DNA of 64,000 nucleotides from Leguminivora glycinivorella. Its lineage: Eukaryota > Arthropoda > Insecta > Lepidoptera > Tortricidae. The stretch is taken from positions 16,076,783-16,140,782 of the forward strand of contig NC_062980.1 in assembly GCF_023078275.1 (NCBI RefSeq), read 5' to 3'. Below are positions 35,301-48,900 of this stretch, piece after piece. A program made the translations under genes and the position numbers. Numbering within the stretch: the stretch's first letter is position 1; each line of letters starts with the position of its first letter. The notes beneath the pieces were generated by a model, which was given only the letters and a program-made list of their open reading frames with translations, had not been told where the DNA came from and made no database searches.

Positions 35301-38300
35301 TAACTTCATTTTTAATTATTTACATACAATATACGGCGAGTAAAAAAGCTATAAAAATACTCACGGAGAAGATAAAAGTGTAGACAATAGTTATTTGTTA
35401 TACAAGGGAGCAAAGTTGTATTTTAAACGAGCGTGGAATTGTAACACGAACTAGCGAATGGATTCTAGGGTTGAACTACGAGCGAGCGAATGGATTCTAT
35501 GGTTGAACCACGAGCGAAGCGAGTGGTTCGAAAATAGAATCATGAGCGAAGCGACAACACTCTCGTTGCAATACACACGAGTTAAAATAACTTTGCATCC
35601 CGTGTGTAACACATAACTTTTCACCTCACTAAAGCGAGGAAACACGCAATATAAACAACTGGAACATAATTGCACAGAAATATGTCAATTTGCGTTTATT
35701 ACAATTTCCACGAAGCACCGACCGACACTATAAAAGTTTCAAATTAAGAATCAAAAAACCGCCTTCAAAAATAAGCGCGTTACAAAACACGGAGAAACTA
35801 AAAAGCAAAAAATAATAAACCTTTGAATTCAGATTTCTTATCGGATTTCAATAATCTAAACATCCAAATTATAAACAAATCAATTATTTTTGTAGTCGGT
35901 ACCAGACCTGTTCGTCGCCTTGCTATGTCCTGTTTGCTCCACCCAACCATACGCAGGCTGGCCCCGACTCCAAAAATAATTGATTTTTTTATAATTTGGA
36001 TATTTAGATTATTGCAATCCGATAATAAATCTGAATTCAAAGGTTTATTATTTTTTGCTTTTTAGTTTCTCCGTGTTTTGTAACGCGCTTATTTTTGAAG
36101 GCGGTTTTATTTTTTGTTAAAATGTTTATTTATTTGTTGATGTTTAGTGGTTCCTATTGATATTATATGTATCAGTCCGAATAAATGTACAGTAGTGAAA
36201 GAATTATCCTTTAACTCCTAACCATTGAGGAGTTGACCTTCCATCGTCAGCTCAACCACATAAAGTTATTACCATCATTCAGGCGTAAATACTGGTTTAC
36301 CTTTGAAAAATACACTAAAAACATTACATGTGCCTATAACATTTTAAGAGTTCCCTCGATTTCTCCAAGATCCCATCATTAGACCTCGACTTGGTGCCAA
36401 TGGGACCATCACGGGGTTATACCTGATCGATTGAAAAAAAAAATTTTTGAAAATCGGTCCATGATTCTCGGAGATATCGAGTAACATACATAAAAAAAAA
36501 ACATTCAGTCGAATTGAGAACCTCCTCCTTTTTTGAAGTCGGTTAAAAAGAAAAATCTATTTGGGTGCGTTCCATTTCACGCGTTTTGAGATTGCAATGT
36601 TACTTAAGGTGCGTTCTGAATATGTACAATGGAAGAGTCAAAAATACAATTTCTTGTACGATTTCAAGTGTCTTATGGTAAAATCGTGTTATAAAATTGT
36701 TTGAATTTTATGTTTTTAGTCGGATACAATTCGATATGAAATTATTTTTACGTTCGCATCACATGATCTGTTAAGACAATTTAAGCACAGGGACAAAATT
36801 GTCCTGTCTGGGAGATGCCTTTTACAAGAAATTATATTTAAAAAAGTAACTCTCGTAACAATGACACGTTCGGATTTCAAATATTCTTTGCACTCTTGTG
36901 GATAAAATGCGATTTTGCTATCTGATTTTGAATAAAAAAGTCCTTTCCGAGCTAGTGAGGTGAAAAAAACTTTCTCCAAATCTACCAAAGCTACAATAAA
37001 TCTTAGAAAATGTAACATTAAATGTAAACAAAAATCTATTCCGCTATGAGACGGTACGTAATCTCCGTAAAGCCTTTTCAGAGCGCCCTGTTTGCGCTAT
37101 TTGTTTAGGGTTGTTTTCTTATCGTTTGCGAACAATCTTTGTCTTTACATAAGGATTTACTGATGTGATATCTCTATATCTACACCTTATAAAACAAAGT
37201 CCCCGCCGCGTCTGTCTGTGTGTCCGTCTTTGTATTCGCGATAAATTCAAAAACTACTTAACAGATTGTCATGCGGTTTTCACCTTTGAATAGTGATTCT
37301 CGAGGAAGGTATAGGTATATATATAATTTGTTAAGATTTTGTTTGAATTGGTAGACGATATTTACTAATCAAGTTGGACAAAAACTTTAATCAAAACCGC
37401 TGCCCAAACCGTTTGAGCTACCTATATTAAAACTATGTATGGCGAAATTGTCTCTTTAATAGGTCTACAAAAAAGTCCGCGACGACATATAATTATGTCT
37501 ATCTTTTACAGAAAACTTACTATAACCATTTTTATGATAATCCCCGTGAGAAACCGGGGCGGGCCGCTAGTATTTTATTACGTTTATCTAGTAAATAATG
37601 TTAATGCGACAAAGTGACATTTCCGAACCATTTCGTAAATAGACCTAATAATTTCTTAAGAAATTCAAATTTGAATGAGGCTAAGACGTCGGATGTTGTC
37701 GACATTTTGTAAGTTCACCATTATTATCATGAGAGCTTTAGAGGTCTAATAATACGTGTACACGTGCAATACGTGTACTGTGTGTACACGTATTACACGT
37801 GTACACGTATTGAATATCCTTAACCATTTCACTTACATCCTGGTGCGTGTTGTTGTAGATCTCCATTTTGGTGTGCATCTTTGCTCCCGGCACGACAACG
37901 CCGAGCCAATGGCGCGCCGGAGCCAAAGCTGGGTGTCGCGTCGTGCATGCTCGCGTCACGTGACAGTTGACATACCACTCGTCTGTTGCTGTCTTCAATC
38001 TGAAAGATTTGAATAAATCAATCAATCAATCAAAATATTTATTCGTAACAAACTTAAAACTACACAATATGCAAAAAAAGTATTACTAAAACTACAAACG
38101 TACAATGGATTGATAAGTTTATCACGAAAGAGTCCCGCCTCAGCATAATGCTGACCCAGAGGTCAGCGCTGATCTTCCGACGAGACCATTTGTGAGACCC
38201 CGAACGCAGCCGCGCGACACAGCCCTATTGTAATTCGAACGCATCCTTATTGTCTACTATCTATGGCAGGGCATCATTGCGTCATTGTTGACTGAAATAG

Positions 38301-39918
38301 ATACCATACACTGGCGGCGAAGCCGGGAATCGAGCCCGGGTCTCCAGCTATCACGGCTGACGTGCTAAACCTAAACCACTACACCACTCCGATCGCGTGC
38401 GCGTTAAATATATAATCTGAAAGATAATCAACCTTATAGCAGAATGTATTTACCCAAATTTGAAGTTAAGCGACATACTTGACGTACCTATATTAAAAAT
38501 CGAACCAATCCGAAAGCTTATTTCACTCTTTGCACGCGGAATCATAAATACTGAGAACAATACGCGATATTTCGTTCATATTTCGCGCTCAACGGCATCT
38601 ACGAGTCATTAATTATTCAGAGGAAATAGTGCAACTGACAACTCCCTTGTTCCCATAAATAGTTTATTAAAAATACTGCTAACTAGTTAAGTGATAGTTT
38701 TTATTGAATAATCGGGCCAATACTAGCGATCACGAAACGATATGACAAATTTTTACGTTTATTTCGATTCAGCAGCTCTTGTCATCCATATTATACATAT
38801 CCAAAGGGAGGTGTTACATATCTTTCACGCTCATTATTGTGGCTCCATACAAATTTCAACCTCCCTTTTCATTTTGATGTTTTCGATATAAGAACAATAT
38901 TACGAACTTCCTGGAGACTTATCCCCTTATTCATAAAACGTTCACTAAAGTTGTAGGAGTGGAATTCCTTGCCGGCGGCTCATATAACCCGGCAACCTTC
39001 AAATCAAGAGTGAACAGGCATCTTCTGGCGAGCTCACTCCATCGTAGGCCATGTCTTTGCCTTTGGCTAGTCTGTGGCCAAGAGTAAGCCCATTTATAAT
39101 AAATAAATAAAACGTTCACTAAAGTTATCAAGCCAATAAAGTTCGTTTATTCCTTTCTATCATACCAATACGGAAGAAAGGGACAAACGAATTTTATCGG
39201 CTTCATAACTTTAGTGAACCTTTATGAATAAGGGAGATAAGGTATGTATAATAATAAATTTCGACTCAATTAGGCAGCGGCGGTGAAGAGGAATTGAAGT
39301 CTCGTCAATATTTACGTACATCAAATTATGTTTAATCTAAAGACATATATAATTCCGTATAGACAGATAAAGTCAAAGAAAAAAACGTACCTCAGTACCA
39401 TACACAAAAGGTACGGTGGCCTAAATGGCATTACACCTTTGGGGTACGCTCAGCTAGATGGCGCTAATATTAACATTTGACATTTTAAAACATATCAAGC
39501 TAAGAATATGGGCCAAATTGTCAAAACTGGAGTTCTGAATCTCTTGATAAGGTTTTAAGCCTGTATCAAGAGATTCAGCCTGTATCATGTGAGATTCACT
39601 CGACAGTAACTCTCTATAATACTCGATCCTCTTTGGTTTAATCCCATTGATGAATATTAATTTCTCCAATAATTCATGATGCGTCATATCAATCAGCACG
39701 CGCCATTTGTGGTTGCACCAAACGTTCAGTATTCCATTGGTTTACGTCGGCCATTTTAATTTGTTGGTTTATTTTGGGCCAAGTCGCTTTTATATGTCGG
39801 ACTTGGTATTTAAATATTAAAAATACATTGTCCTCGTGAGAAACCCGAATGATTTTAACTATGTAATCATATTTAAATACGATTTGAAAATGACACAAAC
39901 TTGACTTAGAGCCTAAGC

Positions 39919-39964
<46 letters not shown>

Positions 39965-42900
39965 ATTTAAATACTTAATAAATTGCGGTCTTTAGGGCAT
40001 TGCCACGGACATTACCTTAGATCGAGACAATTACATTACCTACATTAAAAACCGGCCAAGAGCGTGTCGGGCCACGCTCAGTGTAGGGTTCCGTAGTTTT
40101 CGTATTTTTCTCAAAAACTACTGAACCTATCAAGTTCAAAACAATTTTCCTAGAAAGTCTTTATAAGTTCTACTTTTGTGATTTTTTTCATATTTTTCAA
40201 ATATATGGTTCAAAAGTTAGAGGGGGGGGACGCACTTTTTTTCCTTTAGGAGCGATTATTTCCGAAAATATTAATATTATCAAAAAACGATCTTAGTAAA
40301 CCCGTATTCATTTTTAAATACCTATCCAACAATATATCACACGTTGGGGTTGGAATGAAAAAAAATATCAGCCCCCACTTTACATGTAGGGGGGTACCCT
40401 AATAAAACATTTTTTCCATTTTTTATTTTTGCACTTTGTTGGCGTGATTGATATACATATTGGTACCAAATTTCAGCTTTCTAGTGCTTACGGTTACTGA
40501 GATTATCCGCGGACGGACGGACGGACGGACGGACGGACGGACGGACGGACGGACGGACGGACGGACGGACGGACGGACGGACAGACAGACATGGCGAAAC
40601 TATAAGGGTTCCTAGTTGACTACGGAACCCTAAAAGGTAGGGATCAGGAATACATGGCTAAGTTCTTTAGGGTTCCTCAAGAAAACGCTGTATAAAAAAA
40701 ATTAGTAAATAATGTTAACAACTCACGTAATAATATCTTTTTCAGGATACTCATTGGGCAGCATCGGTAATGGCAATAGCATTTGAGCTCTAATGCTACG
40801 TAAGGGAGACAGTTCCAAGCCAGATGGCAGCACCATGGGGGGCGTTGAGTACCAAAGTGTGGAAATGTCGTCAACTCCGTATATTTGCGTTGCGCAGAAC
40901 GATACTGGGACAGCCTTAACCCTTTAATAAATAAAATACGTACGTTATTTTTTGCTTTGTCGTATGATGAACGGTATACAAAATATTTGTCACGTTATTT
41001 TGACAATTCAGAGATTTCAGAGTAAGCGAGCAAAAACAAACTGATTTTATGTACATAGAATGATAATGAGATAGTTTTAGATAAAATATTGTTTATTTTT
41101 AAACACTAAACATTATGACGGATGAGATACTAATAAAGTAAGGAAATCGAAGGTAAAAGTAACAGTGCGCAAAAAGACCCAGTACCTAAATCCCACTTTC
41201 AAATTTTAAATCATTGTCAATACATTGATATGTAAGATACAGCGGGGCAAATGTCGACTAGGGGACAATTTTAACACTTTCGAAACCGGGCTCTACGCGG
41301 CGCTACGACATTTTCGCTACATACGGGGAAACCCATGTAATCGGCTACGCTTCTACGAGCGGTGTGCCCGACAGTCGGGTTCTTGGTAGCGAAAGTGTTA
41401 ACTGATCCATCTTTTCCATTATTATAATATTAAGTTGAGTTCCACGTGTATCCACTAAACACGCTTGCCATTTATAACCAGTGGACCCTCTTTTTTTAAA
41501 ATGCAAACGTTGTAAAACATGAAAATAAATTGATCAGTTGTAATCCCCCCCCCCCCCCACGGTCGAATTTGACCCACTGCATCTTATTGTATGAATATGA
41601 CTGAAGGGCGTCATTTATTGGGCATTAGGGTGTTGGGCGCTGGTACTTTTACTTTACAGAGTTTTCATCATTTCTTCACAAAATTAGGTTCAACTGCTGC
41701 ATAAAATAGTAATTTAGACTTACAAGAACTTACTTTACTGCAATATTCTGCCACAGAGTGCAGCATTAGCATAAACCGTAGACCATAGACAAACTTTGCT
41801 AATATAATTTCAGCATTCGCTACGTGCACGGCTCGTGCTGCCCTCATTTCGTAGGCTTTTCTATATTAAACTTTATACATACATACAATCACGCCTGTAT
41901 CTCATAAAAGGTAGGCAGAGCACGTGAAATACTCAAGTTTCAGTGCCACTCTGGGCAAAAAGGGATCGAACGAATACGAAATTGTGACATTGCAGTGACA
42001 GAATTTTACCCATATCCCACAGTCGACTTCTACTACACCCACGGGAAGAAGAGGGTGGTGAAAATTCTTAACCCGTCACCACACGGGAAACGTAAAATTG
42101 TATAATATCAAATTATTTTCAATTTTCAAGGATTCATGTTGGACATTTATATTTGTGACTTTGTCACTTACGGTGCGTGGTGACAATTAAACAATCTGGG
42201 TGAATTCAAGTCAAGAGTTACTGAACCAGTGAGCTACAACCTCGGCCTTGTCGTCACTTTCCATCAGGTGCGACTAAGGTCAATCACTGGCCAGTTTATA
42301 ATAATAAAAAAAAAAATACAGACAGATTACTACGACGTAAACAATTTTTACAAAATATTTGTTACAAATAAAATGACATTGATGAAATTTGTTGGTGTAT
42401 TTACTGTTGTGCTAGTGACGCCTCCTACGCAGAATTTTACTTAGTTTTGTATTACTCAGTGAAATTGAAGAAAAGCAAATGTCGCGTTTTACAAAGACCT
42501 AATAACGCCGATGACCTTGAAGATTACGGTTCGTTACAACCAAATTTTATAATATCATCTTCTTGAATGTCGCAATGTTAAAACGGATTAGGAGGGCGAT
42601 TTTTGAATCTCGCAAACGGGATTTTGTCACTAAAATACCGATTGAAAACGGTGACTAGCCTATTATTTTCAGTAACAATTTTCTGAATTCGAACGCGTGA
42701 GACTCAAAAATCGGCCCGCAGTAGTGATATATCCAAAATCACAAAAATACCAATTTTCAGTACATCAAAATGCCAAAATGACATTGACCGAAATGTATTA
42801 ATTTCATAATAATAATTCTAAACATCTCGAGAGATTCTCGCTAGGTGGTTGGATCAAGGGTCAGATTCAGAAGGCGGTGATCTTGGACACGGCGCGGATA

Positions 42901-45900
42901 GTCCGACGGTTCCTCTCTCTGCAGCCCTAACCACCGGCAGCTTGGGCCCTGCCCCGCTGCTGGCGGCACCCTAGGTTAGGTTTTTTATGTGTTTATATAT
43001 TTTGTATTGTTTTGTATGTGGTTTTGTATTTTACTTTTATAATCATATTATAACAAACCTAGCCTAAGAATTAAAATAAATAAAGAGAATTCTAAATGAC
43101 ACTTTTCTCAGAATAATTAAAATTTTATTTACAGTGTGCGTTATGTTCCTTGCACTGTGTTTTATTATTAACGTTAGTATTCCTTTAGCTAATTAACCCA
43201 GATAACCCTAAATGCAAAAAATCTTACCCTCGGATTTTTCGGGATATTTTGGTATATTGTCACTTACCCACTAGAAAAAGCCAAAAAAAAAGAATCGGTG
43301 TTATAACACCTGGTAGGGTAAGTTAGGCATTATGAGAAAGTGAAGTTTTGGTTTTAAGTTAATTTGACTTTTAGACATTTTGGGAATACGGCAATTTGAG
43401 AAGTAGGTTTAAGTCATTTCAAGTTTTAGACATTATGAGACTAATCTGTTTTGGCATTGCGACATTTTAGGCATAAATGGTATTATATGATTTGGTTGTA
43501 ACCAAATGTAACATATATATATATGTAACTCCGTATAGACGGATCAAGTCTAAGAAAAAAACGTACCTCAAAGCCCTAGAGAAAAAGGTACGTTCGCCTA
43601 GATGGCGTTACACCTTTGGGGAACGCTCGGCTAGATGGCGCTAATATTAATATTTGACATTTGAATACATATCAAGCTAACAATATGGTCCGAATTGTCA
43701 AAACTGAGGTTCAAAAGTTTTAAGCGTATGTCGAGAGATCTGATGGCAGTCTATGCACTGTGATTACACATGTTACTTTGACAATAACTCTGTATAATAT
43801 TCGATCCTCTTTGGTTGTAACGAACCGTAATCACCTTGAAAACTAGCATCAACTCCACCAACAAGAGTCACGCTCGACGCTCTTAATAATACATTATTCG
43901 TTCCCGATAACTACTTACGTAGCCGCAACCATATCGCCTTCTTGCGGAGAACGTGGCCCGAACTGTGACGCACCAACACTCTCCTTTATTTTATTCACGG
44001 GCTCTTTTAAATCAATTTTTAAACGTTGCACCAGAATGCGATTTGTTTAATGATAGATTTAGACAACCTCGTTCCTATTTTATACGCTTCTGTGAGCTAT
44101 TTTTTTAATAATGCTTGTTTTATTTGTGTGTGTGCTTATACTTTTTGCTTATTTTAACATAATATTTCAATTTTACAGCGCATTGGCCTATAAGTATAAG
44201 CTGTAATGCTGTGAATTTTTTCTTGGAATAAATAAATAAATAAATTATCAGATGCTGATGATGATGATGCTTTATTACCTTCTTGAATGGATGATAGGCA
44301 GCACGGGCGGGTCGATCACGAAACGAACAGGTACTACGTGCCACCAGACTTCTATATCAGCTTGCACGATATCGCAAACTACGCGCGACCAAACCTGAAA
44401 TTAGTAACACAGGGTTGATTGTGTACAGTACAATACGCGAATAGTCGTAGCACTCTCAATACAAATAAACATCCGTTTTGATGGAGACACGGTCCATACC
44501 ATTATATACATCTAGCCTCCTCACGCCCCGCGTTCTACATATAGTATACAGGTATGTATAACTTGACACAACTTGTACCTACTCAGTAATCAATCAAGAG
44601 CAAACATAACTGCCAACAAACTGTTTTGCAGTTTGGCGGTATTTTGTAAACTGTAATATCAATGTAACTATTGTGTCTGAAGAAAATAAATAAAATAAAT
44701 AGTGTGTGTGTGGATTGAGTGAGCACCTTCCGAAAATAAAAAAAAATATGCTGATCATTTAGTAAAAGTTCTAAAACAATTGTAAAACGAATCTCTGAAT
44801 TTGTAAAAAGATAAATCAAAAGATACAGCCATTATCATGTGCTCACTCAGTTCTCACAAACTACCAACGAAAACAGTGAATATATTCATTTAACATATAA
44901 TATTTATATACTAACATTTAGTAAAAAATAGGCCAACCTACCTCTATAAATATTAGATCACCTAGTGACGTATTAAATTTTTTACAAATAGTTTCTTATG
45001 CTCACTCAATCCTCACACTTTTGAAAAGCCGAATTTTGATGAAAAACATAAGATTTAGACCGCTATTATATGTGTATAGTTTAGTAAAAGTGAAATGGGA
45101 ATTTGTAAAATACAAAACGAACCACTAACGTGTCAGGTTTTTTTATAATAAATTTTTGTAAGTGCTCACTCAGTCCACACGTTTTGAGAAAGTTAAAAAT
45201 GTAAATATCTTACGATTTTTAGCACCTAAGACACTCGAAAGTACTTCAACATTTAGTAAAAATTTTTACTAAATATCCACCATCTAATATTTTATATTCG
45301 TTGTCTGGTTTTAAAGATATTCAGACATAACTTTTCTCATACAAATGTATCAAGTAGGGTGACCACACTATGTCGGCTCCTGATTTTCCCCACCTTCCCA
45401 TTGTCATATTGAAATTGGGGAGTTTCGTTCAATTTTGAAAGTTTATATTAAACTAATACCATATTAATTCTCCATCTGCAAACTGTTTTTAGGTTATGTT
45501 CTTGGCCTAGTGATGATGTGTACACAAATTACACAATACACATCACAATTTTTATCGACGTCAGGATAATAACCATATCGACATTCATGCATTAAAAAGG
45601 ACATGAATGATAATTGGTAAGAAACAAAGAATATAATACTTCACTAGTAAGAAACCAGAACCTGGTAATCTAATCGTGCTAACAGATGAGCGTACCGGAT
45701 TTGTAAATACTTAATGTCCTGTGTCCCCTAGATGGGGCAGAGGGCATCCACAGTGCGTCGCCATCCCGAGCGGTTTTGAGCTTCGCGCTTTACTTCGCTC
45801 CAGGTCATCCCTATCGCCTTCGCTTCTGCAGTGATCGTCCTCCGCCAGGACTGCTTAGGGCGGGCACGTCTTCGCTTTCCTTGGGGATTCCAGTCTAGGG

Positions 45901-48900
45901 CTTGCCTCGGTATGTGGTCGGGGTCCCTTCGGAGCGTATGGCCAATCCAGTTCCATTTGCGGCGTTTGATCTGCTGGTTGATCGGCGTCTCACCGCAGCG
46001 TTCCCACAGAGCTGTGTTGGAGATTTTCTCGGGCCAGTATATTTCGAGAATGCGGCGAAGACAGCGGTTGACAAAGACCTGGATCCGTTGCGAGATGTCC
46101 TTAGTGACCTTCCACGTCTCACATCCGTACAGCAACACGGGTTTCACGTTGGACCGGAATATCTTGAGCTTAACTCTCCGAGTCAGTTTCCGCGATTGCC
46201 ATATAGGACGGAGTCGTGCGAAGGTTGCTCTCGCCTTGGCGATCCTCGAAGCGATGTCCTCTTCGGTCCCTCCAGTTTCCGACACTACACTACCAAGGTA
46301 CGTAAATTTGTGGACTGTCTCCACACCCTCTGTGCCGATGAGCAACGGTACCGAACTGGTTGCTCTGCACCTCATGTCTTGGGTCTTCCTGGTGTTGATT
46401 TTGAGTCCCGTCTCCAAAGCCTCTCGCCGTAGGTCGTCCAATTTGGCTTGCATGTCGGCGCGTGTGTGGCTCAATAGGCATAGATCATCGGCATAGTCTA
46501 AATCTTCCAGCACGTTGGACAGCCCCACTCTATGCCGCGGCGCTTTCTATTGGTCTTGACCATGATGCCATCGAGGACGACAAGGAAGAGGAGAGGAGAA
46601 AGAAGACACCCCTGTCGTACACCGGCCTGAACCGGTATGTCCTCCGAGATGAGACCGTCGTGAGTTACTCTACAGGAATAGTTCCTGTAGATGGCCTTAA
46701 TCAAGTTTGTTATTTTCTCGGGGACTCCAATTTCTTGTAGCCGGTCCCAGATACAGTTCCATCTCAAGGTGTCGAAGGCTTTTTCGAAGTCCACAAAGGT
46801 CAGGTACATTTCCCTCTGAAATTCTGATGCCTGTTCGAGAATTATGCGTAAGGTGTTGATCTGGTCCGTACACGATCGGTTGGGCCGGAAGCCAGCTTGC
46901 TCTTTGCGCAGAAGAGGTTCTACGGCCCTCGAGAGTCTGTCCAAGATGATCCTGCAGAGCACCTTGGAAGGAATCGAGAGCAAAGTGATGCCTCTCCAAT
47001 TGCCACAGTCACTGAGGTCTCCCTTCTTGGGTACGGTGATCAGAAGGCCCTTGCTCCAGTCACAAGGTAACTCTTCGGCTGACCAGATGTTCCTCAGGAG
47101 AGGCGTCAGCGCGTTTGCAGCGGTAGGGATGTCGGCTTTCAGCATTTCCGCTGTGATGAGGTCCTCTCCTGGGGCTTTCCCATTCTTTTCAGGATTTGTA
47201 AATGGGAGCGAGAAAATAATTTAATATAAATAATAATAATTATCAAAATTGAACGAAACTCCCCAATCTCAATATGACAATGGGAAGGTGGGGAAAATCA
47301 GGAGCCGACATAGTGTGGTCACCCTACTTGATACATTTGTATGAGAAAAGTTATGTCTGAATATCTTTAAAACCAGACAACGAATATAAAATATTAGATG
47401 GTGGATATTTAGTAAAAATTTTTACTAAATGTTGAAGTACTTTCGAGTGTCTTAGGTGCTACAAATCGTAAGATATTTACATTTTTAACTTTCTCAAAAC
47501 GTGTGGACTGAGTGAGCACTTACAAAAATTTATTATAAAAAAACCTGACACGTTAGTCGTTCGTTTTGTATTTTACAAATTCCCATTTCACTTTTACTAA
47601 ACTATACACATATAATAGCGGTCTAAATCTTATGTTTTTCATCAAAATTCGGCTTTTCAAAAGTGTGAGGATTGAGTGAGCATAAGAAACTATTTGTAAA
47701 AAATTTAATACGTCACTAGGTGATCTAATATTTATAGAGGTAGGTTGGCCTATTTTTACTAAATGTTAGTATATAAATATTATATGTTAAATGAATATAT
47801 TCACTGTTTTCGTTGGTAGTTTGTGAGAACTGAGTGAGCACATGATAATGGCTGTATCTTTTGATTTATCTTTTTACAAATTCAGAGATTCGTTTTACAA
47901 TTGTTTTAGAACTTTTACTAAATGATCAGCATATTTTTTTTTATTTTCGGAAGGTGCTCACTCAATCCACACACACACAATAAATAAGGCATAATAAGTT
48001 ATGACTCTTTGTGAACTTTACAGGGTTCAAATTAAGTCTAGCCAATTTTTAATGCTATACTCAAAAACGATTTAATACTGGAGTAGCAAAGATCATACAA
48101 AAAGCGTACCCCTGAAATATATGAGCCTTTTAGGCTTAAAACTAGATGGCGATGTTTCGCAGCCTGAAAGTGGCCAAAATCATATTTTCTCCAAATATTT
48201 TTGAGTGTTTTTATTTTTTATAAGAACAAATGACATATTTCTTTATTTTAAAATTATGATAGGTATCACGTCAATACACATTTAAAAAAAATTGAAGTCG
48301 TCATCAGTGTAGTTATATAGTATTTTAAAAAATCGAGGTACTTGAAGTATGTAAATCCTATATAAAAACGCCTCTTCAAACGTACTGAGGCTCCAAGAAT
48401 GCTCTACCTACCTACGTTTCTAAATTAATTTCTATAAATCTCGCCACATCAATATGTAAGTACAAGAAAACATTATGACAATATATGGCTGATATCCATC
48501 TGAAGTTGCTACTCAATGTTGAAACGCAGTAACTCCGTATACATCCCCTACATAATTACTACATTTGTCTTTTCTCTGACAGAAGAGGTACAGTCAACCA
48601 ATTGGAACCTAGGCCACTCTACAACCATGTCAAAATGACAAGCAGTAAGAGATTTCCTACAATCTGATTTGTAACGTCACTATGAAAGTTACTAGTTCTA
48701 CAGTGGCCTAAGGTTCCAATTGGTTGACCGTACGAGTTTTTTTTTCAAAGTAGTGACGATATGTGCTTTTCAGTATACGGCATGCTTCATGAGAGTGTGC
48801 ATGATGACATATCCTGTCTTAATAATTAAGGTTATTTAGATAGTGCTTAAAATCTTCCGTCGTATTTGTTTTTTTTATGAGCAGACAGGTTATTTCTATA

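Larger units (their letters stand above)
44702..47980. mobile_element. 3.3-kb foldback element with 738-bp inverted arms
   Basis: Left arm 44702-45439 and right arm 47243-47980 are reverse complements with about four differences by eye. The outer ends are GTGTGTGTGTGGATTGAGTG. AATAAATA-like sequence lies on both sides and could be an 8-bp target duplication, though the flanks are low in complexity. The 1.8-kb centre holds a truncated LINE. No transposase was found. It sits in the g-h intron of the ASH gene. Confidence 0.9.

Noticed and set aside
35798..36065. Two 80-residue frames on opposite strands with similar sequence
   Set aside because: They are mirror images created by the palindrome.
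45831..46496. Plus-strand frames of 221 and 176 residues
   Set aside because: They lie antisense to the LINE reverse transcriptase and show no family pattern.
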